Shown: piece by piece, positions 17,425 through 25,769 of the stretch
How the letters are laid out: each line of letters opens with the position of its first letter
How positions within the stretch are numbered: position 1 is the stretch's first letter
NCBI GenBank assembly: GCA_964414785.1
Contig: CAYPXZ010000020.1
Coordinates: 1 to 64,000 of the forward strand
Direction of reading: 5' to 3'
From: Palsa-1447 sp964414785
GTDB taxonomy: Bacteria > Verrucomicrobiota > Verrucomicrobiia > Opitutales > Opitutaceae
Length of the DNA: 64,000 bases
Notes under the pieces: model-generated
Databases searched by the model: none
What the model was told of the DNA's origin: nothing
Seen by the model: only the letters and a program-made list of their open reading frames with translations
Translations under genes and position numbers: made by a program

Positions 17425-17951
17425 CGTAGCGACGCCGCAAAAGCCCCGAAGTCGTCGAAGACCGGCACCTTTCCCTCGGCGACCCCGGGGATCGCCTCCG
17501 GCGCCACCTTGCCCGTGCGCACCGCGGCCGCCCGGATCCCGGCGGCGAGCGCCGAGCCGACGTCCGCCGGCGAGTCCCCGACCATCCAGCAGGCGGCGGG
17601 GTCAAGGCCGTGCTCCGCGACCCTCTCCAGGATGAATTTTGGGGACGGCTTGCGGTAATGGGAGGGCTCGCCCGGGGCCTCGGGGGCGATGCAGACCCCG
17701 TCAAAGGCCGGCGGATCAAGGCCCAGGAGCTCCTCCATCCGCTCGTTCACGCGGCGGGTGTCCTCGATCGTGTGGTAGCCCCGGCCGATTCCGGACTGGT
17801 TGGTGAAGAGGAAGAGCATGAAGCCCAGGGCGCGGGCCCGGGCGAGCCCCTGCGCGGCCCCCGGCAAGAGCTCCACGCCCGCCGGGTCAGCGAGGTAGAC
17901 CTTGTCGACGATCAAGGTCCCGTCGCGGTCTAGGAACAGGGCCCGCTTCAC
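17421..17951 (-). CDS. gmhB: HAD-IIIA phosphatase, GmhB-like
   Basis: A 176-residue HAD phosphatase. Motif I is LFLDRDGTL, motif II lies in FLFTNQSGIGRG, and there is a conserved lysine in YRKPSPKF and an acidic motif in WMVGDSPADV. This matches D-glycero-D-manno-heptose-1,7-bisphosphate 7-phosphatase and the HisB N-domain. The zinc loop of E. coli GmhB (C-x-H ... C-x-C) is mostly missing: only one cysteine is seen in VCIAPEAPGEPSHYRKP. The neighbouring heptose kinase supports the GmhB role. It overlaps both neighbours by 4 bases. Confidence 0.82.
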   Translation of the reverse strand: MKRALFLDRDGTLIVDKVYLADPAGVELLPGAAQGLARARALGFMLFLFTNQSGIGRGYHTIEDTRRVNERMEELLGLDPPAFDGVCIAPEAPGEPSHYRKPSPKFILERVAEHGLDPAACWMVGDSPADVGSALAAGIRAAAVRTGKVAPEAIPGVAEGKVPVFDDFGAFAASLR

Positions 17952-18937
17952 GGCGCGTGAAGGACGTGGTCGAGCAGCTCCTCCGGCGTCACGGTCGCCG
18001 TGCCGAGCTTGCCGACGACGACGCCGGCGGCGGCGTTCGCAAAGTGTGCGGCCTCCTCAAGCCCGGCCCCGCAGGTGAGCGCAAGGACGAGGCAGGCGAG
18101 GGCGGTGTCCCCCGCGCCCGAGACGTCGTAGATCTCCCTTGCCGCGGTCGGTATGGTCTTCATCACACGGCCCGCGGAACTCAGGAGCATGCCGTCCTCA
18201 CCGAGCGTCACGACGACGTTGCGGGTCGCGAACTTCTCGTTGAGGCGCGCGCAGACGCGCGACTCGGGGAAGGCGGCCCCCGGGGCCAGCTCTATACCCG
18301 AGAGCTGGAGAGCCTCGCGCTTGTTGGGCGTGATGAGGTCAAGCCCCTTGAACTCGAGCGGGTTCTTCGGCTTCGGGTCCAGGGCGACGAACTTCTTCTC
18401 GGCCCTGGCGAGCGCGGTCACGCTGGCGACGAGCTCGTTGGTGAGGAGGCCCTTGGCGTAATCCGAGAACACCACGGCGTCGCAGGCCCTGATCGCCTTC
18501 GCCAGGAGCCGCCCGGCCTCGGCGGCCCCGACGGCATAGGCGCCCGGGCTCGACTCGCGGTCGAGCCGGCACAGCTGCTGGTGCTGGACCATGACGCGGG
18601 TCTTGAGGATCGTCATCGCCTCGCCCGAGGTCCCGATCGAGTCGACGCCCTTCTCGTGGAGGATTGCGCGCAGGCGCTCGCCCGGCTCGTCCTTGCCGAA
18701 GAATCCGAACACCGTGCACTTCGCGCCCAGGCCAGCGACGTTTATCGCGACGTTCGCGGCGCCCCCCGCGGTCCATGTGTCGCGCGCGATGTCGATGACG
18801 GGGACGGGCGCCTCGGGGGAGATCCGGGTGGCGTCGCCCCAGATGTAGTGGTCGAGCATCACGTCGCCGATGACGAGGATCCGCAGGCCCGTGATGCGCT
18901 TAAGAAGCGCCTTTGCCTTGTTGGGGGAGATGGACAT
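17948..18937 (-). CDS. rfaE1: D-glycero-beta-D-manno-heptose-7-phosphate kinase (RfaE domain I)
   Basis: A 329-residue PfkB/ribokinase-family kinase. The N-terminus LRILVIGDVMLDHYIWGDATRISPEAPVPV is typical of HldE/RfaE domain I. A GGAANVAINVAGLGA segment follows, and the C-terminal catalytic motif DVSGAGDTALACLVLAL carries the base aspartate. It phosphorylates heptose 7-phosphate in ADP-heptose synthesis for LPS core. The adenylyltransferase domain fused in E. coli HldE is absent, so that step needs a separate protein. Start ATG at 18937; the stop overlaps gmhB. Confidence 0.9.
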   Translation of the reverse strand: MSISPNKAKALLKRITGLRILVIGDVMLDHYIWGDATRISPEAPVPVIDIARDTWTAGGAANVAINVAGLGAKCTVFGFFGKDEPGERLRAILHEKGVDSIGTSGEAMTILKTRVMVQHQQLCRLDRESSPGAYAVGAAEAGRLLAKAIRACDAVVFSDYAKGLLTNELVASVTALARAEKKFVALDPKPKNPLEFKGLDLITPNKREALQLSGIELAPGAAFPESRVCARLNEKFATRNVVVTLGEDGMLLSSAGRVMKTIPTAAREIYDVSGAGDTALACLVLALTCGAGLEEAAHFANAAAGVVVGKLGTATVTPEELLDHVLHAP

Positions 18938-18948
18938 GGGGTCGGGCC

Positions 18949-20091
18949 TTACCTGAGTTCCCAGGTGTAAGGGTAGTTCGAGAGCATGCGCGGGGCGCCG
19001 GCCGTCACCTGCACGACGTCCTCGATGCGGCACGCCCCGACCCCGGGGTAGTACAGGCCCGGCTCGACCGTGACGACCGTGCCCAGCTTCAGGGGGAAGT
19101 CGGTCTTAACGCCCATGCGCGGCGCCTCGTGAACCTCGAGCCCCAGGCCGTGGCCGGTCCCGTGGAAGAACCCCACGGAGCCCCGGGAGGTGTGCCGCGT
19201 CTCGAAGCCGCGCGAGACGAGCGTCTGCGACACCTTGCGGTGGACCTCGATGCCGTGAACGCCGGCCCTGATCGTGGAGAGCGCCGCCTTCTGGGCGGCC
19301 CTGACGGCCGCCACGATGGACCTCTGGGCGTCGCTCGCCTTCCCGCGCAGGAAGGTGCGGGTCATGTCCCCGTAGAACCCCGTCGCCGTGACGCGCGGGA
19401 ACACGTCCACGATGATGAGCTCGTTCGCCCGGAGCGGGCCCGACCCCTGGTTGTGCGGATCGCACGCCTGGTCGCCCCCGGCGGCGATCGTCGAGAAGGA
19501 GATCGAGCCCTGCCCGATGCAGGCGGTCTCGATGGCGACCTTGAGGCGCTCGCTCGTCAGGACGCTGCCTTTGTGGACGAGGCGCCCTCCACGGATCTTG
19601 CAGGAGGCGAGCAGGCGCCGGGCGGCGTCGATGCCGGCCGCGCTGCAGCGGTTGCCCTCGCGGATGGCCTCCGCCTCCGCGCGGGTCTTTATCTCGCGCT
19701 CGGGGAAGAGGGGGCCGTCGGAGACGGCGACCTTTACGCCGATCGAGCGCAGCTGCCCGAAGAGTCCCGCGGCGAAGTCCTCGGGGACCGTGAGTGTCCT
19801 CGCCTTAAGCTCCTTGGCGACCAGGGCGACGACGCGCGCCACGGTCGGCTTCTGCCTGGGCCATGCCTTCTGGGCCTTCTCCAGGTAGGCCTCCAGGGAC
19901 AGCACGCTGTCGAAGTCCGAGGTGCGCTTCACGCGGCCGAACTCGAGGGCGCTGACGACCGCGACCTTCCTGCCCCTCACCCCCATGGCGATGAAGGCGT
20001 CGGGGGCCTCGACCCGCCCGAAATAGAGGGCATCGGCGCTTCGCGCCGTGTCGGAATAAAGGAGGATGTCGCGGTCTTTCGTGGTGGGCAT
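18949..20091 (-). CDS. Peptidase M24, Xaa-Pro aminopeptidase-like
   Basis: A 380-residue protein with an N-terminal creatinase-like domain (about 1-150) and a C-terminal pita-bread M24 domain. The five metal ligands are visible: Asp in IIVDVFPR, Asp in YGDMTRTF, His in FHGTGHGLGLEVHE, Glu in VTVEPGLY and Glu in CRIEDVV. Enzymes of this type remove N-terminal residues next to proline, but some are dipeptidases. No signal peptide. It is first in the minus-strand series ending with nadK; the gap to rfaE1 is 11 bases. Confidence 0.9.
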   Translation of the reverse strand: MPTTKDRDILLYSDTARSADALYFGRVEAPDAFIAMGVRGRKVAVVSALEFGRVKRTSDFDSVLSLEAYLEKAQKAWPRQKPTVARVVALVAKELKARTLTVPEDFAAGLFGQLRSIGVKVAVSDGPLFPEREIKTRAEAEAIREGNRCSAAGIDAARRLLASCKIRGGRLVHKGSVLTSERLKVAIETACIGQGSISFSTIAAGGDQACDPHNQGSGPLRANELIIVDVFPRVTATGFYGDMTRTFLRGKASDAQRSIVAAVRAAQKAALSTIRAGVHGIEVHRKVSQTLVSRGFETRHTSRGSVGFFHGTGHGLGLEVHEAPRMGVKTDFPLKLGTVVTVEPGLYYPGVGACRIEDVVQVTAGAPRMLSNYPYTWELR

Positions 20092-20143
20092 GATGCAGTC
20101 GGGGATTGTCTAACGGGGACTGCGGGAATTAACCTGTTTTCGC

Positions 20144-20701
20144 GTGAAAAATGCAAATCTGGTTTCGGGCTGCCTTGGGGCTGCGGCCTTGGCCCTCTTC
20201 TCGCTCGGCGTCGCGGGCTGCGGTACCGGCAAGCCGGAGGGCGCCGCAAGCGCAGCCAAGAAGACTGTGTTCGACCACTTCACGATCGACGTCGGGGGCC
20301 ACCCCGCGAGCCTCCAGGTCGCGGTGCTCGGGCCCGAGCAGGAGCGCGGCCTGATGGAGCGCCCGGACCTCGGCGGGGACGACGGGATGATCTTCGTGAA
20401 CCCGTCGCCGAGGAAGCTCGGCATCTGGATGCACGACACCCCGGAGCCTCTGGACCTGGGCTACCTGGCGCGCGACGGGACGATCGTCGAGATGTACGAC
20501 CTGTTGCCCATGGACGAGAGGGTCGTGACCTCGCACAGCGACGACGTCCAGTTCGCCCTGGAGATGCCGAAGGGCTGGTTTGCGAGGAATGGGATCCGGC
20601 CCGGGGCCCGGGTGGATATGAAGGGGCTTGCCGACGCGCTCGAGGCCCGGGGTTTCGATCCGGTGGTTTTCCGGATCCGCGAGCGCCAGCTTGCTCCCTA
20701 A
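20144..20701 (+). CDS. DUF192 family lipoprotein
   Basis: A 185-residue protein with an N-terminal hydrophobic segment and lipobox LGVAGC (about residues 21-26), so probably a lipoprotein. The rest matches the DUF192 fold: AVLGPEQERGLMERPDLGGDDGMIFV, WMHDTPEPLDLGYLARDGTIVEM and a C-terminal GWFARNGIRPGARVDM. The function of DUF192 proteins is not established. The start is GTG at 20144, giving a proper signal peptide. It is divergent from the M24 gene (52 bases) and its stop overlaps the convergent next gene by 4 bases. Confidence 0.9.
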   Translation: MKNANLVSGCLGAAALALFSLGVAGCGTGKPEGAASAAKKTVFDHFTIDVGGHPASLQVAVLGPEQERGLMERPDLGGDDGMIFVNPSPRKLGIWMHDTPEPLDLGYLARDGTIVEMYDLLPMDERVVTSHSDDVQFALEMPKGWFARNGIRPGARVDMKGLADALEARGFDPVVFRIRERQLAP

Positions 20702-21135
20702 CCCTTGGGGATCTCGTTGTCGGTTCGAAGGACGAGGACCGGCTCCTTGGTCTTCACCCAGAGCTCGGTCTCGCGGAAGAATTTCGCAGGCACGCCCTCC
20801 ATCGCGTCGCCCACCGTCCGGGCCGGGTGGAGCCTTCCCTTCTTCGATGCGTTGTAGTCGTAGACGCCCTTGAGCAGGCGCTCCTGCACCGAGGCGGGGC
20901 TCTCGTCCTGGGGGATCTGGAGCACCCATCCGGTGAAGTCGACCTTCGGCAGCTTCTCGGCCGGGTCGCTCACGAGGATGACGTACTGCTTCTTGACCGG
21001 CGGCGCCTGCTCGCCCTCTCCGGGATCGGGCTGCACGGCCAGGTTCATCTCCTCGACCACGCGGCGCAGAACCGCGGGGTCGACATGGTTCTTCTTGAGG
21101 ATCTCGGCGACCTTGTTGACGTCGATTTTGGGCAT
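20698..21135 (-). CDS. uncharacterised acidic/basic soluble protein
   Basis: A 145-residue protein of no recognised family, starting MPKIDVNKVAEILKKNHVD. It looks soluble, without signal peptide or membrane segment. The first 35 residues form a helix-rich region, followed by a linker (QPDPGEGEQAPPVKK) and a mixed alpha/beta part with KKQYVILVSDP, GWVLQIPQDE and a C-terminal ELWVKTKEPVLVLRT. It sits 27 bases after an 81-residue unknown in a four-gene minus-strand run. GC-rich third positions like its neighbours support real coding. Confidence 0.7.
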   Translation of the reverse strand: MPKIDVNKVAEILKKNHVDPAVLRRVVEEMNLAVQPDPGEGEQAPPVKKQYVILVSDPAEKLPKVDFTGWVLQIPQDESPASVQERLLKGVYDYNASKKGRLHPARTVGDAMEGVPAKFFRETELWVKTKEPVLVLRTDNEIPKG

Positions 21136-21162
21136 ATGAAAAAGGGGTTCCTGGGGCTAAAG

Positions 21163-21408
21163 CTACCTGCGCTCGCGCAGGTTCCGGATTTCGTTGAACT
21201 GCTTCGGGGAGAGGAGACGCCTCGGGACCCGCCGCTCGGCCTCCGAGATGAGCTTGTCCCAGTCCTCCTCGCTCGGGCCGTGCGCCGCCCAGGACGTGAA
21301 GTGTCCCTGCTTGCGGAACCAGGTCAGGTTGCCCCCGTGGACGATGGCCTTCACCTGGTATTTTCCCTGCTCGGGATCTTTAACCCACCATCCGAATTCC
21401 ATGCTCAT
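21163..21408 (-). CDS. small uncharacterised protein
   Basis: An 81-residue charged, tryptophan-rich protein (MSMEFGWWVKDPEQGKYQVK). The first half looks like short beta strands; the second half is a helix-rich arginine/glutamate stretch (PSEEDWDKLISEAERRVPRR). No family recognised. Its ATG overlaps the stop of the upstream metallophosphoesterase gene by 4 bases, which supports a translated gene. It may work with the 145-residue protein downstream, but nothing shows how. Confidence 0.65.
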   Translation of the reverse strand: MSMEFGWWVKDPEQGKYQVKAIVHGGNLTWFRKQGHFTSWAAHGPSEEDWDKLISEAERRVPRRLLSPKQFNEIRNLRERR

Positions 21409-22226
21409 GGTATGGGGAAGTCGGCCACCTTCGGGCCCAGGTGAAATTCGCCGCCGCGCAGCTCGATGCTGCGGATGCGGATCCTTTCGGGGGTCAAGTC
21501 TGCGGCCATGGCACCAAAGGGTCTGCAGAAGGAGCCGGTGTTTACGACAACAATGCCCGAGGCCGTCCTCCAGACGCCGGGCTTGTGGGTGTGGCCGATC
21601 AGGATGAAACCGGCCTTGGGGCGGTGCCGGCGGGCGAGGGCGGCGGCCCTGCCGGGCGCCTCCCTCCAGGCCTGCAGGATAGAGAGGAGCCGCTGGGGGG
21701 GCCAGACCGTGTCCCCGGCCAGCCGGATCGCGTAGCGAAGCGAATGGCGCTCGGACTGGTGGCGCTGGGGGATCGAGGCGGCCACCTTCCTGAAGGCCGC
21801 CAGGCGCCCGTCCAGCCGGCAGCTGCCGTCCTCAGGGAGCGCGGCCAGGGCCGCGATCACCCTCTGGCGGATGACGAGCGCGTCCTTCGACCAGGGGACC
21901 ATGTTGTCGAAGAGGATGTCGCCGTGGGTGACAAGGATCCGGCCGCCGGCGAACTCAAGCGAGTGCTCCTTCGAGATGTCGGGGTCGTGGTTGCCGGTCA
22001 GGAAGGTGACGGGCACCCCGGCCGACCCGAAGAACTCAAGGACCTCGCGCCGCAGCTCGCCCGAGTGCTGCCCGTTCCGGTGGGGGCGGGTGTCAAGGGT
22101 GTCCCCGTTGAGGACGAGCGAGGCCGCGCCCTCGAAGAGCGGACGCAGCTGGCCGAGCGTGCGGACGCGGCTGCTGCGGTCCGCGTAATGCACGTCCGAT
22201 ATGATGCGGGTAGGGTTGTCGCCCAC
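21405..22226 (-). CDS. calcineurin-like metallophosphoesterase
   Basis: A 273-residue protein with the metallophosphoesterase motifs in order: SDVHY (near residue 10), LNGDTLD, TGNHDPD, THGD and GHTH near residue 213. These bind two metal ions and hydrolyse phosphomono- or diesters. It resembles the LpxH/UDP-2,3-diacylglucosamine hydrolase type only in general; the substrate is not clear from sequence. It abuts the DUF4412 gene upstream and overlaps the small unknown gene downstream, so it is inside an operon. Confidence 0.85.
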   Translation of the reverse strand: MGDNPTRIISDVHYADRSSRVRTLGQLRPLFEGAASLVLNGDTLDTRPHRNGQHSGELRREVLEFFGSAGVPVTFLTGNHDPDISKEHSLEFAGGRILVTHGDILFDNMVPWSKDALVIRQRVIAALAALPEDGSCRLDGRLAAFRKVAASIPQRHQSERHSLRYAIRLAGDTVWPPQRLLSILQAWREAPGRAAALARRHRPKAGFILIGHTHKPGVWRTASGIVVVNTGSFCRPFGAMAADLTPERIRIRSIELRGGEFHLGPKVADFPIP

Positions 22227-22943
22227 TCAGTTGTTCCCGTCGGAGCCGCGGCCCCCCGGGAAGCCCCCGGGGAACGCGCCGCCCATCATGGCGCCCAGGT
22301 CGAGCTTGCGCCAGCCCTCCGGGGCGGCGAAGAGGGAGTCGGGCAGCCTCGTCTTCTCCACCGAGGTCACCTCGAGCCTGAACTTCTCCGAGCCTCCCTG
22401 GGTTGAGACGACGCGCATGGGGAAGAAATTGTGTCCCTTGAGGGCCGTTTCCCAATCCTGCGGCGCCTGGGCCGGCCGGCCCGGGCCGCCCCCGCGCGCA
22501 AGGCCCATGAACGTGCCGAGCTGGTCCGTGACCCAGATCTCGGTCGTGTTGTCCTGGCCCTTGACGATGTACTTCGTGCAGACGTAGCCGAGGATGGTCT
22601 CCTTGACCCCGGTCTCCTCGAGGGTCGAGCGCGTGGGGTTGCCGGCCGCCTGGGGGACGCTTCCCGGCTGGGGAATCGGGCGCACCATGTACATCTTCTG
22701 CTCGGCCATGAGGATGATCATCTGCTGGTTCTTCAGGTCCGTGATCACGCTCGCCGCCCCCCGGCCGGCGCTCATGTCCATCCGGATGAACCCCTCCTTG
22801 AGGCTAAAGTCCACCGAGTGGCTCCCGTCCCTCGGGTTCTGGGACGTAATCTTCATCGATACCTTGCCTTCGAACGTTTCTGCGGGAAGCGCGCAGGGCA
22901 GAACAAGCGCGCAGAGGGTCGCGAGCGCGGGAATTAATTTCAT
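22227..22943 (-). CDS. DUF4412-like exported protein
   Basis: A 238-residue protein with a clear Sec signal peptide (MKLIPALATLCALVLPCALPAE, cleavage after about residue 21). The body has antiparallel strand patterns (EGFIRMDMSAG, VITDLKNQQMIILMAEQKMYMV, GYVCTKYIVKG), matching DUF4412 proteins, which look like periplasmic lipid/lipoprotein-carrier-like folds of unknown function. The C-terminus is Gly-rich (GGAFPGGFPGG). It is the first gene of a four-gene minus-strand run and is divergent from rlmJ (56 bases). Confidence 0.78.
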   Translation of the reverse strand: MKLIPALATLCALVLPCALPAETFEGKVSMKITSQNPRDGSHSVDFSLKEGFIRMDMSAGRGAASVITDLKNQQMIILMAEQKMYMVRPIPQPGSVPQAAGNPTRSTLEETGVKETILGYVCTKYIVKGQDNTTEIWVTDQLGTFMGLARGGGPGRPAQAPQDWETALKGHNFFPMRVVSTQGGSEKFRLEVTSVEKTRLPDSLFAAPEGWRKLDLGAMMGGAFPGGFPGGRGSDGNN

Positions 22944-22999
22944 AGCGGGCGCGATTATCGGGTTGCACCGGGCTGGTGCAATGAAAGAAGGCCAATGGG

Positions 23000-23857
23000 T
23001 TGAATTACAGACACGCCTACCACGCGGGCAATTTTGCAGACGCGCTTAAGCATGCCCTCTTGGTGCGCCTCCTAAGGGCCATGCAGCGCAAGGAGAAGGG
23101 TTTCCTTTTCGTCGACACCCACGCGGGCAGGGGAAAGTACGACCTGGACAGGGCCAGCGAAGGGGACTCGAAGGCGAGGCAGCCCGAGTGGCCGGACGGG
23201 ATAGGCAGGCTGTGGGATCGCACGGACCTGCCCCCGGAGGTGTCCGACTACGTGGAGGTGGTCAGGGCGCACGACCGGTACCGGGGGAACCTGGCCGCCA
23301 TGCCGCGCTTCTACCCGGGATCGCCTAGGATCGCCAAGGCGATCGCCCGGCCGCAGGACCGCCTGGGGCTTTGGGAGAAGCATCCGGACGAATGCGCGGC
23401 CCTTCGCGATGATTTCGAGGGGGAGAAGAGGGTCTCCGTGCACCTGGCCGACGGCTACGGGGCCCTGAGGGCCTGCCTGCCGCCTCCCGAGCGCCGCGCC
23501 CTGGTCCTCATCGACCCGCCGTTTGAGTCCGCCGGGGAATGGTCGGAGGTCTCGGGTGCGCTCGCCGAAGGAATCCGCCGCCTGCCGGGGGGGACCTTTG
23601 CCGTATGGTATCCGCTCTCCGATAGGGTCCCGGCCGGAGGGTTTATTCAGGAGATGGCTTCGTCGCCTTCGCCCTGCCTGTCGATCGAGCTAACGGTCGA
23701 GCCCGACGCCCCGAGGATGAGGGGATGCGGGATCCTGGTCGTCAACCCCCCGTGGAGGTTTGACGACGAGGCCCGGTCGATCCTCGCCTATCTGGCCATG
23801 GCGCTCTGCCGGGGCCAGGAGGCCCAGGGCTCGGTGCGCTGGCTGAATCCAGACTGA
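23000..23857 (+). CDS. rlmJ: 23S rRNA (adenine-2030-N6)-methyltransferase RlmJ
   Basis: A 285-residue protein starting MNYRHAYHAGNFADALKHA, the characteristic RlmJ N-terminus. Family features follow: FVDTHAGRGKYDL and the N6-adenine methyltransferase motif DPPF in LVLIDPPFES. It methylates A2030 of 23S rRNA. The initiation codon is TTG at 23000; no other start gives the conserved N-terminus, and the purine-rich GAAAGAAGG at 22983-22991 is well placed as ribosome-binding site. Length agrees with the family (about 280). Confidence 0.94.
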   Translation: MNYRHAYHAGNFADALKHALLVRLLRAMQRKEKGFLFVDTHAGRGKYDLDRASEGDSKARQPEWPDGIGRLWDRTDLPPEVSDYVEVVRAHDRYRGNLAAMPRFYPGSPRIAKAIARPQDRLGLWEKHPDECAALRDDFEGEKRVSVHLADGYGALRACLPPPERRALVLIDPPFESAGEWSEVSGALAEGIRRLPGGTFAVWYPLSDRVPAGGFIQEMASSPSPCLSIELTVEPDAPRMRGCGILVVNPPWRFDDEARSILAYLAMALCRGQEAQGSVRWLNPD

Positions 23858-24145
23858 CGGAAATCGGGGCGGATGGGCTGAATGTCCAACGGGGGAGGCC
23901 GGAAGATGGGCCTTGTCCAACTAACGTCTTCCCGGAGTGTTGCGCGAGCGGTCGCGTTCTCGGCAGTCTGCGGACTCGCGCGGAAGGTGTGCGCGTACGG
24001 TGTCATGGTAGTGTCTACGACACGCTTGCGGGATAAATGTACCAAAAAAAATGAAAAAAATGGCGGCGCCCCGCTGACGCCCGCGGGAAGCGACCTCCGC
24101 CGAAACGGAGGGGCCGCCCGCGGGCGCACAGGGGATGACCCGGCT
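23858..24145. other. intergenic region between rlmJ and hsp20
   Basis: This 288-base gap separates two convergent genes and has no convincing gene. A hairpin GTGTC-TAC-GACAC lies at 24011-24023. Two A tracts (24044-24051 and 24054-24060) stand out in this GC-rich chromosome. A 10-base inverted repeat lies at 24078-24126. Confidence 0.6.
24044..24126 (-). terminator. possible terminator region after hsp20
   Basis: Downstream of the hsp20 stop on the minus strand, CGCCCGCGGG (24126-24117) pairs with CCCGCGGGCG (24087-24078), and a nested CCTCCG/CGGAGG hairpin (24111-24094) sits inside. Two T tracts (7 and 8 T on this strand) follow about 18-34 bases later. The gap between stem and T run is longer than in a canonical intrinsic terminator, so the function is only inferred. 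Confidence 0.4.
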
Positions 24146-24547
24146 TTAGGCGACCCTCCCGACGCGGAGAGCCGGCACCAGGGATTCCTGGAGCTTGGGC
24201 ACCGCAAGGGTGAGCACGCCGTCGTCTATGCGGGCCTCGAGCTTCGAGAAATCGAAGCCGAGCCCGAGCCGCAGGCGTAGACGGTAGTCGCGCTGCGATC
24301 CCTCGAGGTTGAGGGCCTGCCAGTTCACGCGCACAAAACGGGTCTTGTTCGCGGTGATGACTAGGTCCGGCCCGGACGCCTCGATCTCCACTCCCGAGGC
24401 GCCCACACCGGGTACGTAGACGACGATTTGGACGGCGTCAGGGAGCTCGCGGCAGTCGTAGCTCGGCTGGCGGAACATGACGTTGGACGCCCTGTAGGCC
24501 TTGCGATGACGGCTGTCTGTGCTCGTGGTGTGGTATCTCGTGTTCAT
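24146..24547 (-). CDS. small heat-shock protein, Hsp20/alpha-crystallin family
   Basis: A 133-residue protein. The alpha-crystallin domain spans about residues 35-125: QIVVYVPGVGASGVEIEASGPDLVITA at the start, then YRLRLRLGLGFDFSKLEARIDDGVLTLAVPK. The final DGVLTLAVPK is the classic Hsp20 ending. Such ATP-independent chaperones hold unfolded proteins in the cytoplasm. The C-terminal tail is short and lacks a clear IxI/V motif. An AGGAGG lies about 17 bases before the ATG, further than usual. It stands alone. Confidence 0.87.
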   Translation of the reverse strand: MNTRYHTTSTDSRHRKAYRASNVMFRQPSYDCRELPDAVQIVVYVPGVGASGVEIEASGPDLVITANKTRFVRVNWQALNLEGSQRDYRLRLRLGLGFDFSKLEARIDDGVLTLAVPKLQESLVPALRVGRVA

Positions 24548-24877
24548 GGTGGGAAAGGCAGGTGCCTCCTGGGGGCTTTTGGCCTCCGGGCTTCTGGGTT
24601 TCTAAACGTCTTCCGGGTTGGGAGGGTTTAGGCCTTGAAGCCCGCGCTGGCCGTTTTGTTCCAATTGGAAATGGCGACCGGACGCACCATGGCGCAGCCC
24701 ATAACGCAGGCCTTCGTAAACGAAGTGCCGGCGAGGCGCGTGTGGTGTTTGAGTGTCTGGGCCATTGGAACGGTCGATCAACATGCACAATGCAGGCCCC
24801 GTGCCAAGTGTATTTCAAAATTATGACTCGGGCGGTGCGCAATTGCGCTCGGGCGCGGCCCGGGGCAGGCTCGTCCC
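24548..24877. other. divergent intergenic region between hsp20 and the MazG-like gene
   Basis: This 330-base gap between divergent genes has no credible gene; ORFs crossing it run in several frames. A 12-base palindrome TTCCAATTGGAA at 24659-24670 could be a regulatory site, but no protein can be assigned. The region 24790-24830 is comparatively AT-rich. No clear sigma-32 or CIRCE-type heat-shock element was found before hsp20. Confidence 0.5.
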
Positions 24878-25252
24878 ATGCCCGCACTATCCGACAGGAC
24901 GACGACCGTTGCAGAACTTAGGGAGCGCATCCTCGCATTCGTGCGGGAGCGCGACTGGGAGCAGTTCCACGCCCCCAAGAACCTGAGCATGGCCTTGGCC
25001 GCCGAGGCGGCGGAGCTTATGGAGCACTTCCTCTGGGCCAGCCCCGAGGAGTCGCGGGCCGTGGCCGTCGATCCCGCAAAGAGGGCGAAGATTGCCGAGG
25101 AGCTCGCCGACGTCGTGATCTACGCGCTCGAGTTTGCGAACACGACGGGCCTGGACGTCGCCTCGAGCATCGAGGAAAAGATGGCGGCGAACGCTAGGAA
25201 GTACCCGGTCGAGAAGTCGAGGGGACGCTCCGCCAAGTACACGGAGCTGTGA
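24878..25252 (+). CDS. MazG-like nucleotide pyrophosphohydrolase
   Basis: A 124-residue all-alpha protein of the MazG/dCTPase type. The metal-binding acidic residues lie in LAAEAAELMEHF (ExxE) and EELADVVIYALEFA (ExxD), the family signature. These enzymes hydrolyse nucleoside triphosphates to monophosphates and pyrophosphate, cleaning the nucleotide pool. A WxxFHxPKNLS segment before the first motif matches the RS21-C6-like subfamily, whose known members act on dCTP and its derivatives. It converges on the DUF5069 gene with a 19-base gap. Confidence 0.86.
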   Translation: MPALSDRTTTVAELRERILAFVRERDWEQFHAPKNLSMALAAEAAELMEHFLWASPEESRAVAVDPAKRAKIAEELADVVIYALEFANTTGLDVASSIEEKMAANARKYPVEKSRGRSAKYTEL

Positions 25253-25271
25253 AGGGGCGGCCCCTGCGGGG

Positions 25272-25718
25272 TCAGCTCTTGCCGCCGTAGCTCACGTAGT
25301 CGTCCAGGTCCAAGAGGTCGAAGAACCCTCGGACGTCGTCCCGGGTGTCCCCGTGCGCCTTGATGACCTCGGCGAACCACTCGTGGCCGCCCGAGCCGCC
25401 CGGGGTGTTCGACCGGAGCCAGAGGGACCACTGGGCGATCTCGCTGGGCAGGCGCGCGGTGTGTGCCCGGACCCACTCGAGCATCTGGGAGTCGGACCTG
25501 CCGAGCTTCGCCTCGGCGAGCAGCGCCTCGGGCGCGATGCCGGTGAACCTGAAGAAATGCTGGTCCATCGCGCAGTTGTACTTGTACTCGCCGATCTTCC
25601 CGGCGTTTTCGGCGCGCGCCTTGTCGAGGAGGCGCGGCAGGTGCACGTAGCCGCCGAGCTGTGCGTGGGGGCTGCGGGGGGGATGTTGGGTCAGGTCCGG
25701 TGAGGATAGGTTCATCAT
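25272..25718 (-). CDS. DUF5069 domain protein
   Basis: A 148-residue cytoplasmic protein matching DUF5069: GGYVHLPRLLDKARAENAGK, then EYKYNCAMDQHFFRFTGI near the N-terminal third, and a C-terminal FFDLLDLDDYVSYGGKS. The function is unknown; the domain is common in Verrucomicrobia and Planctomycetes. The start is placed at the ATG pair (25718/25715) because the upstream in-frame part is not like the family. It is 51 bases downstream of mogA on the same strand. Confidence 0.82.
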   Translation of the reverse strand: MMNLSSPDLTQHPPRSPHAQLGGYVHLPRLLDKARAENAGKIGEYKYNCAMDQHFFRFTGIAPEALLAEAKLGRSDSQMLEWVRAHTARLPSEIAQWSLWLRSNTPGGSGGHEWFAEVIKAHGDTRDDVRGFFDLLDLDDYVSYGGKS

Positions 25719-25769
25719 GGGTGAGTCCGAAACCCTCGGTCCCGCGCCGCGGGTTTGCAACCGCGCGCC

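Noticed and set aside
23882..24280. 132-codon plus-strand frame between rlmJ and hsp20
   Set aside because: It runs through the A tracts and inverted repeat and overlaps hsp20 in antisense; no similarity or codon pattern supports it.
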